Source: UBA1952 sp965246785 (GTDB lineage Bacteria > Bacteroidota > Bacteroidia > Chitinophagales > Chitinophagaceae). Taken from it: 64,000 bases of DNA. Under the pieces are notes generated by a model. It was not told the DNA's origin. It did no database searches and saw nothing but the letters and a program-made list of their open reading frames with translations. Positions within the stretch are counted from its first letter, which is position 1, and each line of letters begins with the position of its first letter. A program made the position numbers and the translations under genes. The stretch covers positions 1-64,000 of the forward strand of contig CBDFFM010000006.1 in assembly GCA_965246785.1 (NCBI GenBank), read 5' to 3'. Shown here piece by piece: positions 17,545 through 26,725 of this stretch.

Positions 17545-19497
17545 TTAAGTTGCTTGCACTGCATTCAGCTCTTTAGTCAATGTAATCGTTGTGCCTTCAT
17601 CCGGGCTGCTTTCTACACGCAAAACCGCTCCGATTTCCGTTGCCCTGCGCTGCATATTCTCAAGTCCGTAATGGTCGCGATAGGTGGCATCTTTGTCAAA
17701 TCCTTTACCGTTATCGGAAAGTTGCAGCGTGTAATTGTTTTCCGTGGCAGTGATTGAGAGTTCTATGGATTGTGCCGCCGCATGTTTCACGGAGTTGCCG
17801 GCCGCTTCCTGCATGATGCGAAAAATGTGAATGGCTTCAGACGAATGCAGCTGCATGTGGCCGGTTACGGCTTCATTGATATGAAGCTGCACTACCTGCT
17901 GATTGTCTAAATGATGCTTCAGATACATCTTCAGCTTATCGGCAAATTCTTGAAAGGAGACAATGTCTTTATTCAAGGCCCAGATGGTTTCACGGAGGTC
18001 TATAATGGCTGTTTTGGCGGTGTCATTCACCATGCTCAGAAAATGCTTCTCATCTGCATCGCTCATTTTCAGGGGAGCATCCAGCACAAAGTTGATGTTG
18101 TTGCGGATGTAGCTTAGCTGTGCGCCAATGTTATCATGGAGGTCGGCGGCAATGCGTTTGCGCTCATTCTCTCTGGCGGCAGTAATGGCCAATGTCAACT
18201 GGTGTTGTTCTTCGGTATGCAGCAACTGTATTTGCAGCTGTTGCTTTTTGTGATGCTGTACGAAAATGATACGGGCGACAAGCAGGCTCAGCAAGGTCAG
18301 CGCAATGGTTCCATACAGCAGGTAATTGCGCTTTGTAAGCTCGTATTTCTGTTGGATGATGATGTTCTCCTTCTGCTGCGTTTCAAATTGGGTCTGGAGC
18401 TTATGCAGCAATTCAATTTTGTCTTTTGCATACACGGAGTCCTGTATTTCTATCACTTTATGGAGGAAAGAATCGGCTGCTGCGTAGTTGCCAAGCTTCT
18501 CATAGGTATCTGCATAGGTTTTGTAGAAATCGGTAAACAGGCCGCCATTATTTGAAGCTTTAAAATAGCGTTCGGCGTCTTCTAAGTAAGCAAGCACCTT
18601 AGCATAATCCTTCTTGTCGGAATAGCGGTAAAAGTCAAGAAGGGCACCCAGCTGCTGCAACACGGCCTGTATACTGCCGATTTTCTTATACGTCGCCAGC
18701 CCTTTTTCAAGCATGGCTTCGGCAGCTGCTGTTTTGTGCTGCGTGCTATAAATATCGGCCTGCGTGGTATAGCAATCTGCCAATCCTAAAAGATGCTGCG
18801 TTTTGTTGGCAACACTAAATGCCTTGTTCAGGAATAGCTGTGCGGAGTCCATGTTGCTCTCCAAATAGAACAGATAGGATAGGTTGGTAAATACCTTGAG
18901 ATAGTCCTGTTGGTCGGTGCTGTTCTCTATTAACTGCGCCGCCTTCAACCACCATTTTTTTGCATTCAGGGGGTCTGCCTGCAGGTTGCTATACCCCACG
19001 CCGATGAGGTTTGAAGCACGGATTTGTGCCGATAGGTCGTTGTATTTCTCCCCGCTGCTCAACAACTTATAGCACTCGGAGAAAGTCTCCATTTTGCGCT
19101 GCCTGCTTAGGCATTTCGCCTTTAGCCACAACAGTTGATGATACGTTTTGTAAGACGCGTCTATGTCCGTTATCTTCTTAAGTGCAGCCTCGCATACCTG
19201 CAAGGCACTATCAGCTTTGTATTCGCACAGGTAACACTGACCTGAATAAAAATCGGCGAGCAGGCTATTAGCAAAATCGTTGTTCGCGTCGCTAATCCGT
19301 TTTGCCCTTTGCGCATATTGCCTGAAGCTGTCTGATGGTAAAGATTCTCCGTGCTTACATAGCGCCAGTAGTGTTGGCAATTTATCGTCGGTTGACGAAT
19401 ACAGAATACTTCTGAGGCTGTCAATTCTCTCCGTCTGCGCACCACAAACTTCCACCGTAGCGAGCAGTAAAATAAGGGTGAAATATCTCTGAAGCAT
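17545..19497 (-). CDS. TPR-containing NarX/DegS-type sensor histidine kinase
   Basis: 650 residues. A signal peptide (LLLATVEVCGA) is followed by about 350 residues of TPR-like helices in the periplasm. One membrane helix (LLYGTIALTLLSLLVARIIFV, near 395) and a coiled coil come next. The HisKA_3 box has phosphoacceptor His about 454 (ARENERKRIAADLHDNIGAQL), and a HATPase_c domain ends the protein with ENMQRRATEIGAVLRVES and GTTITL. This architecture is common in Bacteroidota, where the TPRs are thought to sense envelope signals. It is paired with the NarL regulator and divergent from the beta-helix protein gene. Confidence 0.92.
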   Translation of the reverse strand: MLQRYFTLILLLATVEVCGAQTERIDSLRSILYSSTDDKLPTLLALCKHGESLPSDSFRQYAQRAKRISDANNDFANSLLADFYSGQCYLCEYKADSALQVCEAALKKITDIDASYKTYHQLLWLKAKCLSRQRKMETFSECYKLLSSGEKYNDLSAQIRASNLIGVGYSNLQADPLNAKKWWLKAAQLIENSTDQQDYLKVFTNLSYLFYLESNMDSAQLFLNKAFSVANKTQHLLGLADCYTTQADIYSTQHKTAAAEAMLEKGLATYKKIGSIQAVLQQLGALLDFYRYSDKKDYAKVLAYLEDAERYFKASNNGGLFTDFYKTYADTYEKLGNYAAADSFLHKVIEIQDSVYAKDKIELLHKLQTQFETQQKENIIIQQKYELTKRNYLLYGTIALTLLSLLVARIIFVQHHKKQQLQIQLLHTEEQHQLTLAITAARENERKRIAADLHDNIGAQLSYIRNNINFVLDAPLKMSDADEKHFLSMVNDTAKTAIIDLRETIWALNKDIVSFQEFADKLKMYLKHHLDNQQVVQLHINEAVTGHMQLHSSEAIHIFRIMQEAAGNSVKHAAAQSIELSITATENNYTLQLSDNGKGFDKDATYRDHYGLENMQRRATEIGAVLRVESSPDEGTTITLTKELNAVQAT

Positions 19498-19778
19498 ATC
19501 ATGCCGGCGTTAAGTAAGCAAATCCACGGCTCGCTCGCCACAAATGTATTTTGTCGCTCCTCAGCACAAAATAGCGCATATGCATTATTGTTCCCGCCTT
19601 CCTGCGATGCCACATTTGTGATGCAAAGCATTGCTCCAATCAGTCAATCTGAATACCAGTAACACAACCTACAAAAGCCTGAATCCACCTGTTCGTTGAT
19701 TGTTTGCGAACCAATGTTCTACAAGTAATTCTATCCCTTTCAGTACACCTTCTCCTCTTCAATTAAAAAAAGAAAAAA

Positions 19779-20873
19779 ATGAAAAAACTCGCCCTTCTCT
19801 GTTTCATCGCCATGCTTGCCGGAGGCGCACATGCACAAATGGTTGCGCTGGTAAACAGCACTTCCGGAGCCACCACCATGTTCCAGACCATGGACTCGGC
19901 AGTCAACGCTGCTGCTAACAACGACCTTATCTACTGCTCCGGCGGCCAGGTAAGATGGAATGTTTCCGGCGGAACGTCGGTATCAAAAAAACTGAACGTT
20001 TTCGGCGCCGGTATTCATTTTGACTCAACCAACACGACTGGAATCACTAAATTCTACCAGGATGGAGGGGGCGGCACCTCTCCCAACATAAGATTTTCGC
20101 AAACCGCGGATAACAGCTTCATTACCGGTTGCGATTTCACGAACTACTATATCAATAAGGAACAACCAAGCACGATTATCTATACCATCAATTTCCAGCG
20201 ATGCAAGTTTGGAAATGAAATCCACGGGAATGTTCCGATTAATACCAGCGGGTCGTCCACTACGCCCAACTTCAACTATAGCGAATGTATTATTAATGGA
20301 ACGGTAAGTGGCGGCTCTGGATACATCAGCAGTTTCAGCAACTGCTTCATCACATCAATCTATGACATTGCGCCGGGTGCCACCTTCAATAATTGCATCA
20401 TTTATCCGGACAATAGTACTTCTACCAACAGTCCGATGGGGTATGCGGCTACTTTTAATAACTGCATTTTCTATAACATCCCGGCCTGGATTCCAAACGG
20501 GCTGGGTCACACACCGAGCAACTGGGTTCTAAACAATTGTGTATTCAACGGTCCAAATTTCATCGCGCAATCAGGCGGTACCGGCAATGTGCTGAATAAC
20601 TGCATTTTCAACGTGGGGGCCAGCAGTCTGTTTGTAAGTGTTGGCGCCAACGGGAACTGGTGGCATGCATCTGATAATTTTCACTTGGTGGCAGGCAGCC
20701 CGGCCCTGACCGCCGGTATTGGCGGTACGCAATGTGGCATATACGGCGGCGCCAATAGCGCTAAAGCCGGCCTTGTTCCGGTGAATCCGCATATATCTCA
20801 GGCGACGGTCCCGGCAGCTTCAACGAATGGGCTGCTGAACGTAACGATTAATGCTGCGGCGCAACAAAATTAA
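19779..20873 (+). CDS. Exported right-handed beta-helix-like protein
   Basis: 364 residues with a signal peptide (MKKLALLCFIAMLAGGAHAQ). The body has repeating FNNC/LNNCIF units (FSNCFITS, FNNCIIYP, FNNCIFYN, LNNCVFNG, LNNCIFNV), the ladder expected for a parallel beta-helix as in pectate lyase-like proteins. No catalytic motif is evident. No T9SS tail is clear; the C-terminus is short and simple. It is preceded by an A-rich leader typical of Bacteroidota translation starts, and its promoter lies in the 281-bp region divergent from the kinase gene. Probably a surface adhesin or carbohydrate-binding protein; function unproven. Confidence 0.75.
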   Translation: MKKLALLCFIAMLAGGAHAQMVALVNSTSGATTMFQTMDSAVNAAANNDLIYCSGGQVRWNVSGGTSVSKKLNVFGAGIHFDSTNTTGITKFYQDGGGGTSPNIRFSQTADNSFITGCDFTNYYINKEQPSTIIYTINFQRCKFGNEIHGNVPINTSGSSTTPNFNYSECIINGTVSGGSGYISSFSNCFITSIYDIAPGATFNNCIIYPDNSTSTNSPMGYAATFNNCIFYNIPAWIPNGLGHTPSNWVLNNCVFNGPNFIAQSGGTGNVLNNCIFNVGASSLFVSVGANGNWWHASDNFHLVAGSPALTAGIGGTQCGIYGGANSAKAGLVPVNPHISQATVPAASTNGLLNVTINAAAQQN

Positions 20874-20896
20874 TTCACCCACAAAAGATGAATAGT

Positions 20897-21637
20897 ATGA
20901 AAAATCTTTTTTTCGCTGTTACGGGTGTATTGCTCTGCCTGCTATCTGTAAATGGCTTGGCGCAAAATCGCATCACCGCCTATGAATATTGGATTGATGG
21001 AAACTACGCGGCTAAAGTTGCCGGTACCATAAGTCCTGTGGTTAATGCCAACATCAATTTCACAGCCAATACCGCCGCGATACATTCCGGTTACCATACG
21101 CTTAGCTATTGGGTCAAAGACAATAACGGGAAGTGGAGCTCGGTAATAACAAAGGGATTCACGAATAGCTACAATAGTGTGAGCAAGTTTGAATACTGGT
21201 TTGACGGGAACTATAGTAAAGCGGTACAGGTGAGTATCCCGAACACCTTTAATACCACCTATACCAATCCCATCAACGTGGCAAGCGTAAGCATTGGCAA
21301 CCACACAGTAGCTTATCGTTTAAAAGACATCCTGGGTGGCTGGAGTGTGCCGGTAACAGATACCTTCAACAGGCCGGATAGCAGCACTACGGGTATCAGC
21401 GTTGTTTCAACACCTGTAAATATTTATCCGAACCCTGCCACGTGTGATGTTTATCTGGCATTACCACAAGGCAATTATCTGTACCGGATATATGACGCAA
21501 CCGGCAAAAATGTACAGGAAGGAACGGTTGTAAATACTCATATCAGTCTGCAATGCATTGCGCCCGGAACTTACCTGTTGCTGCTGAGTGACGGGACAAC
21601 AAACAAGCGCTATCATCAAAAGATAGTTAAAAGATAG
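20897..21637 (+). CDS. Exported two-repeat protein with T9SS tail
   Basis: 246 residues; the ATG at 20897 gives MKNLFFAVTGVLLCLLSVNGLAQ, a signal peptide. Two tandem repeats of about 75 residues follow, each with YEYWIDGNY or FEYWFDGNY, then GYHTLSYWVKD/GNHTVAYRLKD and a G.WS. segment; these resemble repeats seen in Bacteroidota T9SS cargo. The tail VNIYPNPATCDVYLAL...YHQKIVKR is a T9SS sorting domain. It starts 23 bp after the beta-helix gene, so the two are probably one operon controlled by the adjacent two-component system. Confidence 0.8.
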   Translation: MKNLFFAVTGVLLCLLSVNGLAQNRITAYEYWIDGNYAAKVAGTISPVVNANINFTANTAAIHSGYHTLSYWVKDNNGKWSSVITKGFTNSYNSVSKFEYWFDGNYSKAVQVSIPNTFNTTYTNPINVASVSIGNHTVAYRLKDILGGWSVPVTDTFNRPDSSTTGISVVSTPVNIYPNPATCDVYLALPQGNYLYRIYDATGKNVQEGTVVNTHISLQCIAPGTYLLLLSDGTTNKRYHQKIVKR

Positions 21638-21798
21638 TTTCGCATGAGTTTTAGCGGGCATGATAATTTTTGCTTAGCGTAGAGCAAAAAGGTTGTCTAG
21701 GCAATGCCGCAAGCTTCGGTTCATGATGCGTTTTAGTTTAGAGAATACCTGATTGGAGGCGCTATTCAGAAGCCAGACTTCTTATAATTTCTATGAAC

Positions 21799-21828
21799 TG
21801 GTTTGATAACGTTCCACTTAGGGGCACC
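21799..21828 (-). repeat. Conserved recombinase-end core (locus B)
   Basis: Minus-strand GTGCCCCTAAG then GGAACGTTATCAAACCA, matching cores at 16613-16642, 49924-49952 and, more weakly, 59687-59716. Here it encodes VPLSGTLSNQ within the recombinase frame. Candidate attachment or recombination site. Confidence 0.6.
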
Positions 21829-21829
21829 A

Positions 21830-21867
21830 AACCGGGAACTTTCAGAAATTCCTGATTGTTCCCGGTT
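21830..21867 (+). terminator. Hairpin terminator inside antisense recombinase tail
   Basis: Arms AACCGGGAAC and GTTCCCGGTT followed by T6 on the + strand, 193 bp after the stop of the rightward two-repeat gene. It is simultaneously coding sequence for the recombinase C-terminus on the other strand. Confidence 0.75.
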
Positions 21868-23311
21868 TTTTCATTTGCTGAAAGGCTTGCCCATCCTGCC
21901 ATAGCAGCAAATACTTCATTTACTCTTTCGGTTCTACACCCCTCGTTTTTTCGGCTGTAGTAAATCCCTTCGGGGAATACCCAAAATTGAAGCTCTTGCC
22001 GGCCCTTATAATCGCTGGAATCCCATACTGTAGCGAGTTTGGAGGAAAACTCAATCATCGAATCAACGCAATTTTCAAGGTTCAATACTCTTGTTCCGGT
22101 GGCACCCATTCTTTGCGTCAATTCCTGCTTTTCAGTCTTGAATTTGGCACTGTACTTTTCATACATCTCGCGGGTAATCTCTTCCATGATGTAGCGCTCT
22201 TCTAATCTTTCCAGCTTGTTGGATATATCTGTCACTTCCTTGCCGATTGCCTCCCGCTCCTTATCCCCTTCCTCATTTAGCTGATTATAAGTAGCAATCA
22301 TTTGCTCTCTCATCGCCCATGTCGTGTCTTCATCCATCTGCACGGAATAGCCTGAAAGGATAGCTCTGAAACGCTCATGCAATACATCCGCGCGCCTGTT
22401 ACAGTTGCAACCCTTCGTGGTGCACATGTAGTAGTATTTCTGGTTCTTCTTAGCTTTATACCCGCGCAGATATTGACCGCAGCCGTCGCATTTTAGGAAG
22501 CGTTTCAGAGGTATGGCCTCATTCTCTGGATTGGTACTATATCCCTGAGTATTCTGCGCCATGATACCATTCACTTCCAGGAACAAATCTTCGGAAATGA
22601 GCTTCTCCTGCTTTCCGGCAACAATTTGCCCACCTAAAAGATTATGCACCATCAGGCCACAATAGAATGGATTTCTCAGCACCTCACTCAATCTTTGAGA
22701 ACTGATTTTTTACGCCTGATGCTGCAAGCCTCCTTCTGATTTCCTCTCCTGAAAGCTTCTCCTTTGCTTTCCAGTAAAATGCCTTCTGAGCATTTTGCCT
22801 TTAGAGCTGACGACAATATCACGGTTGCCTTCGCGATACACGATGTCGTATCCGAAGGGAGGCGCACAGCACCATTCCCCGCGAAGTAGCATCTCGCGCA
22901 TTCCCGTGATAGACTTCTCACGGCGAAGCTGATTATCATACTCTGAGAAGATGAACTGAATGTTCTGCTGAAGACTTCCACTTGCCGTGCTCGTATCGGT
23001 TGGTTGGGTCACTGCATAAAGCGAAATACCTTCTTTCTTTAATTGCTCTGCCATGTAGATAGCATTGGCACCGGAGCGGCTGAATCTATCTACCGAATAG
23101 ACAATGATGTGCGCAATCTGCCGGCTGCTCTTCTTTACAAAGGAAAGCATGTTTGTAAACTCACTTCGTTCATCTGTCTTATCGGTAATCCTATTTGGCT
23201 TTTCTCATGCACTGTACATTTGTCGGCGCTGACTATATCTACCAAACGGGAAAGCTATCACCACCTATGTAGCTGCAAAAACACAAGGCGCTTGAAACCG
23301 CAGATGAGTAT

Positions 23312-23950
23312 TTGAATGGGTTTACACAAACCAATGCAAATGCAGAACCTCTCAAGTCAATTGAGGCCACAACAAAACAGGCAGCAGCCTTAGAACGCGC
23401 ATGGAGCAACAGAGATTTTGAGATTGAAAGATATTGGGGAAGAGCTACCTACTTCTGGGCATTTACAGCTGCTTCTTTCGCAGGATATTTTGCTGTAAGG
23501 AATGCTTCTGTAAAGACTGATTTTGAAGCGCTTCCTTTCATTGTGGCCTGTATCGGCTTTCTATTCGGACGCTCCTGGTATCTTGTAAACAGAGGAAGTA
23601 AGTATTGGCAGGAGAACTGGGAAAAGCATATTGATATGCTTGAAGACGCTGTAACCGGCCCGCTGTATAAAACTGTTTTGGCTGGCAGAAGTTGGTCGGT
23701 ATCACGAGTGAATATTGCTGTGAGTTTTTTTGTGACTATTGTCTGGATTTTTATCGCTTTTATGGAAGCATTTCCGCAATGGGCTTTTCACAAGCCTGAC
23801 ACTTCATTTTCTTTACCTAAGTTGGCTATGGCAGCAATTACTTTGTGTTTTGCCGCGTACCTGTGGTTTTGTGCAAAATCAGACATCAATGAACCTCAAA
23901 AGGCCGGATATTACTTCGGAAGACGTAATACAAACTATCAATTCAAATAG
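23312..23950 (+). CDS. Four-helix membrane protein, RipA-like; start uncertain
   Basis: About 212 residues from a TTG; no in-frame ATG exists upstream to the stop at 23270, so the original 5' end may have been lost at the junction with the broken recombinase. The segment RAWSNRDFEIERYWGRATYFWAF followed by FAGYF, then three more hydrophobic segments (LPFIVACIGFLFGRSWYL, IAVSFFVTIVWIFIAFM, LAMAAITLCFAAYLWFC), fits the small family annotated as RipA-type octameric membrane proteins. That name is from memory and unverified. It is likely an inner-membrane protein. No neighbours clearly share its function. Confidence 0.6.
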   Translation: MNGFTQTNANAEPLKSIEATTKQAAALERAWSNRDFEIERYWGRATYFWAFTAASFAGYFAVRNASVKTDFEALPFIVACIGFLFGRSWYLVNRGSKYWQENWEKHIDMLEDAVTGPLYKTVLAGRSWSVSRVNIAVSFFVTIVWIFIAFMEAFPQWAFHKPDTSFSLPKLAMAAITLCFAAYLWFCAKSDINEPQKAGYYFGRRNTNYQFK

Positions 23951-24075
23951 ACATAAAATAATCACGGCCGAGATTCCTCACATCGCTCAATGGCATGGTA
24001 TTACGCCCTTTTTAAGCATGGACTAAGGCAATTGTGCAGTAAGGTGTTTGTTGTGCTGGCCTGCTTCCGTCAAGA

Positions 24076-24636
24076 ATGAAGCTCATTATCAAGTATATGG
24101 TCAGTATTCGCTGCAAAATGGTGGTGAAAGCCGCGCTTAAAAAGCTCGGCCTGCACAGCGTTTTTGTAACACTCGGGGAGGTGGAAGTGCTGGAAGATAT
24201 TACTACCGAACAGAGGGAATTATTGAGAGTGGCATTGCTCAAATCAGGACTGGTACTGATGGACGATAAGCGGGCGATGCTCATTGAGAAGATAAAAGCT
24301 GTTATCATAGAGATGGTGCATTACACCGATGAGCTGCCGAGATTCAACTTCTCAAATTTTTTAAGCGAGAAGCTCGGCTACAACTATACACACCTATCCA
24401 ATCTATTCTCTGAAACGGAAGGCACAACCATTGAGCACTACATCCTTCTGCATAAGATAGAGCGTGTGAAGGAGCTGATTCTTTATGACGAGCTGAACCT
24501 AACGGAGATTTCGTACAAGCTGAATTACAGCAGCGTCTCGCATCTTTCTCGCCAGTTCAAGCAGATTACCGGGCTAACGCCATCCTTTTTTAAGTCGCTG
24601 AAGGTGAAGCGGCGCAACCCTTTGGAAGACCTGTGA
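24076..24636 (+). CDS. AraC-family regulator with metal-binding-like N-terminus
   Basis: 186 residues. Residues about 1-70 (SIRCKMVVKAALKKLGLHSVFVTLGEVEVLEDI) have the beta-alpha-beta spacing of heavy-metal-associated domains but lack a CxxC. Residues about 85-180 are a complete AraC/XylS double helix-turn-helix: FLSEKLGYNYTHLSNLFSETEG and ISYKLNYSSVSHLSRQFKQITGLTPSFFK. Genes immediately downstream (cupin, cysteine-rich copper-binding protein) carry matching promoter-proximal repeats, so it probably controls them in response to a small molecule or metal (inference). Confidence 0.88.
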   Translation: MKLIIKYMVSIRCKMVVKAALKKLGLHSVFVTLGEVEVLEDITTEQRELLRVALLKSGLVLMDDKRAMLIEKIKAVIIEMVHYTDELPRFNFSNFLSEKLGYNYTHLSNLFSETEGTTIEHYILLHKIERVKELILYDELNLTEISYKLNYSSVSHLSRQFKQITGLTPSFFKSLKVKRRNPLEDL

Positions 24637-24700
24637 ATGTTGCAACTATTAGCCGGAGTTGTACAATACTGGCCGGCCGACGCAATGCCAACTTTGGATG
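24633..24700 (+). promoter_or_regulatory. Duplicated promoter element, copy 1 (before cupin)
   Basis: Begins GTGAATGTTGCAACTATT, continues through GTTGTACAATACT and CCGGCCG, and ends GCCAACTTTGGATG. The same layout recurs at 25072-25140. CAACTTTG is close to the Bacteroidota -7 box TAnnTTTG and lies about 22 bp before the cupin start. It lies directly behind the AraC-family gene and is a plausible target of it. Confidence 0.6.
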
Positions 24701-24715
24701 TTGAAACTGCATCCG

Positions 24716-25060
24716 ATGAATGATACCCCAGAGATAGAAAAGGCAAAAGTGCACGTGGTGGTGGACATTATAGAGTATCTGCCCGATGCGGTGGTGAGCC
24801 GCACCATCATCCGCAAAACAACCGGCAATGTGACTGCTACGTCCTTTGCGAGCGGCGAGGAGTGGCCGGAGAAGACGGCTCCCTTTGATACCTACGTGCA
24901 GATAATTGACGGCGAGGCGGAGGTAATCGTCTATGAGGTAAGCCATGTGCTAAAGCTGGGGGAGGGCATTGTAATACCCGCCCATGCGCCTCATTGTTTT
25001 AACGCCAACAAGCAGTTCAAGATGATTTCTACGGTGATAAAAAGCGGCTATGAGGAGTAG
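24716..25060 (+). CDS. Cupin-domain protein
   Basis: 114 residues from the ATG at 24716 (MNDTPEIEKAK); the longer frame upstream overlaps the promoter repeat. It is a single small beta-barrel cupin: the segments EEWPEKTAPFDTYVQIIDGEAEV and LKLGEGIVIPAHAPHCFNA correspond to cupin motifs 1 and 2. The usual metal ligands of motif 1 are partly replaced (no HxH), while motif 2 keeps the HAPH histidines, so metal binding is uncertain. Such proteins serve as sensors or simple enzymes. It sits between an AraC regulator and a copper-binding protein under a shared promoter type. Confidence 0.85.
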   Translation: MNDTPEIEKAKVHVVVDIIEYLPDAVVSRTIIRKTTGNVTATSFASGEEWPEKTAPFDTYVQIIDGEAEVIVYEVSHVLKLGEGIVIPAHAPHCFNANKQFKMISTVIKSGYEE

Positions 25061-25071
25061 ATGCCGCACCC

Positions 25072-25140
25072 GTGAATGATGCAACTTATTCCCAAAGTAG
25101 TGCAACAATCCCGGCTGGCTCCCTCGCCAACTTTGAGGGG
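25072..25140 (+). promoter_or_regulatory. Duplicated promoter element, copy 2 (before copper-binding protein)
   Basis: GTGAATGATGCAACTTATT, then AGTAGTGCAACAATC, CCGGCTGG and finally CGCCAACTTTGAGGGG. It parallels copy 1 base for base over most of its length. The CAACTTTG -7-like box is followed by an ~88-bp leader before the gene at 25229. Confidence 0.6.
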
Positions 25141-25228
25141 TGAAAAGACCTTCGCAAGCAATCAATCTTTATGAAGATGGACGGGCAGCCCGAATCGGGC
25201 AACTGTCTTCAGCCATAACCCCATCTGC

Positions 25229-25585
25229 ATGAGCCAAAAATATAGAAGCGCTATAGAAGCCATTTCGGATTGCGCAGTCGCATGCGCGCATTGCGCAAGC
25301 GCCAGCCTCGGCGAAGATGATGTGTCCGCGCTGATACGATGTATCAGCACCGCGCGGGAATGCGCCGCCATCTGCCACCTGGCAATGGATTCGCTGGCAG
25401 CGAGGAGCGAGTTGGCTAAAATGATTTGCGACCTCTGCGCGCAAATCTGCACTGCCTGCGCCGACGAATGCGAGAAGCATGATGATATGAAGCATTGCAG
25501 AAGGTGCGCGGAAGCCTGCCGGAAGTGTGCGGAAGAATGCAGCAATCTTGGAAAGCTTAAGGAGCTGTCTGTAAAGGCCGACTGA
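25229..25585 (+). CDS. Cysteine-rich four-helix-bundle copper-binding protein (Csp/DUF326 type)
   Basis: 118 residues with 17 cysteines in helical CxxxC/CxxC patterns (CAVACAHCA, CISTARECAAICHLA, CDLCAQICTACADEC, CRRCAEACRKCAEECS). This is the hallmark of copper storage proteins, whose four-helix bundle lines a tube with thiols that hold many Cu(I) ions. No signal peptide, so it would be the cytosolic form that buffers copper. It carries its own copy of the promoter element described upstream. The adjoining AraC gene is the obvious candidate regulator. Confidence 0.9.
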   Translation: MSQKYRSAIEAISDCAVACAHCASASLGEDDVSALIRCISTARECAAICHLAMDSLAARSELAKMICDLCAQICTACADECEKHDDMKHCRRCAEACRKCAEECSNLGKLKELSVKAD

Positions 25586-25630
25586 CCCCAATAGGAGGAG
25601 GTGCTATAATACTTCCGTCTAAACCTACAA

Positions 25631-26038
25631 ATGCCGCCAATCTATCTTCAGGTCGTCTGGCTCTTCTTACTTGCGATTCCCATTGCCTGCATGGCCTGGA
25701 CGGTCACACACGAAGAAGTGTTCCGCGAGCCGAGGGAATATTGCGCGAAGCGGAGCAGAGAAAGTAAAAGCATTCTAACAAGAAAATTCTTCTACCTCTT
25801 CACCTGCGAATACTGCTTCAGCCATTATGTAACGGCGGCCATGCTATTGTTGACGCACTTTAAGATGCTGTTCCCGGATTGGCGTGGCTACCTTATCTCC
25901 GGGTTCTCACTTGTGTGGATTGCGAACTTGTATATGAGCCTGTTCGGCCTTATACGGCAAGCCATTTCAAAAGAGAAAACGGAGGTGGAACAGATGAAGG
26001 AAAAGCCGGAATATCAAAGCACGCCCGGGTACTTATAG
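25631..26038 (+). CDS. Small membrane protein with CxxC, DUF1360-like
   Basis: 135 residues with three hydrophobic segments (VVWLFLLAIPIACMAW, YVTAAMLLLTHFKMLF, LISGFSLVWIANLYMSLFG) and a conserved-looking FTCEYCFSHYVTA motif at the start of the second segment, typical of DUF1360-like small membrane proteins of unknown function (name from memory). It follows the copper-binding gene by 45 bp on the same strand. Function unknown; a link to metal or stress handling is only contextual. Confidence 0.65.
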   Translation: MPPIYLQVVWLFLLAIPIACMAWTVTHEEVFREPREYCAKRSRESKSILTRKFFYLFTCEYCFSHYVTAAMLLLTHFKMLFPDWRGYLISGFSLVWIANLYMSLFGLIRQAISKEKTEVEQMKEKPEYQSTPGYL

Positions 26039-26086
26039 CCTTTAAATATTGGCTGCGCCTGCGGTTTTTCAAACAAAATATTCAAG

Positions 26087-26693
26087 ATGAAGACAACACT
26101 TAAAATCGGTTTAGCTACGGCTGCCGTTGCTATTATCGGCTGGGCAGGCCATGCGCTCGCGCAATCCGCATACAAGATTAGCAACACGGGCACAGGCAAA
26201 CATGAAGCTGTCCGGCACTTCCACTTTCCATAACTGGATTATGAACGCAGGAACCTTCACCGGGGCCGCACAGTTTGACTTTGCAGCCGGAGCCGGTGGC
26301 AAGATGGAATCTATCAAATCACTGAGCTTCTCGCTGCCGGTTACGAACCTAAAGAGCGACAATAGTGGCCTGAATAAGAACGCGTATAAAGCCCTTAAAA
26401 GCGGCGAGTTTAAGAACATCCTTTACACGCTTACATCGTCGTCCATCGCAGCAGGCAGCAAGGCAAATAGCTATATCGTAAAGGCAATCGGCGACCTTAC
26501 GATCGCAGGCATCACGCATCCGGTAACCATGAACGTATCCTGCACCGTAAACAGCGATGAAACCGTTACCTGCAGCGGCTCTCAGGCGCTGAAGATGACC
26601 GACTACAATGTGAAGCCGCCAACCTTTATGATGGGCGCGATGAAGACAGGTGATGCCATCACGCTTGCTTATACCCTTGTTTATAAGAAGTAA
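26087..26693 (+). pseudogene. YceI-family exported protein, frameshifted after the signal peptide
   Basis: The ATG at 26087 encodes a clear signal peptide (MKTTLKIGLATAAVAIIGWA... to ALAQ) and continues YKISNTGTG, but then the frame breaks at the AAA at 26198-26200. One base later the frame carries the rest of a normal YceI protein: MKLSGTSTFHNWIMNA, FDFAAG, SLSFSLPVTNLKSDNSGLNKNAY, GDLTIAGITHPVTMNV and LTYDY-type end ALKMTDYNVKPPTFMMG. YceI proteins are periplasmic lipocalin-like isoprenoid binders. Removing one A restores a single ~200-residue frame, so this is either a recent mutation or a sequencing error. Neighbour genes encode stress and envelope functions. Confidence 0.8.
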
Positions 26694-26725
26694 GCATGGG
26701 CCTGAAACTACCACAATCCCCAACT

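Larger units (their letters stand above)
21762..23204 (-). pseudogene. Serine recombinase, frameshifted and lacking its N-terminus
   Basis: Reading leftward: PNRITDKTDERSEF and IIVYSVDRFSRSG (catalytic domain, arginine motif) to GNRDIVV; then a loss of one base near 22783 (an LRKAFYWKAKEKLSGEEI-type segment continues in another frame); then an extra A in an A6 run (T6 at 22706-22711 on the + strand) brings the frame to SEVLRNPFYCGLMVHN and on to the zinc ribbon (CDGCGQY, CNCNRR), the coiled coil and the conserved tail VPGLVPLSGTLSNQ. The first ~50 residues, including the catalytic serine, are absent. It therefore cannot encode an active recombinase as read. The two offsetting indels may be decay or sequencing error, but the missing N-terminus is structural. 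Confidence 0.85.

Noticed and set aside
24076..24300. Heavy-metal-associated domain at the AraC protein N-terminus as a copper sensor.
   Set aside because: The spacing is similar but the CxxC metal pair is missing; kept only as a loose resemblance.
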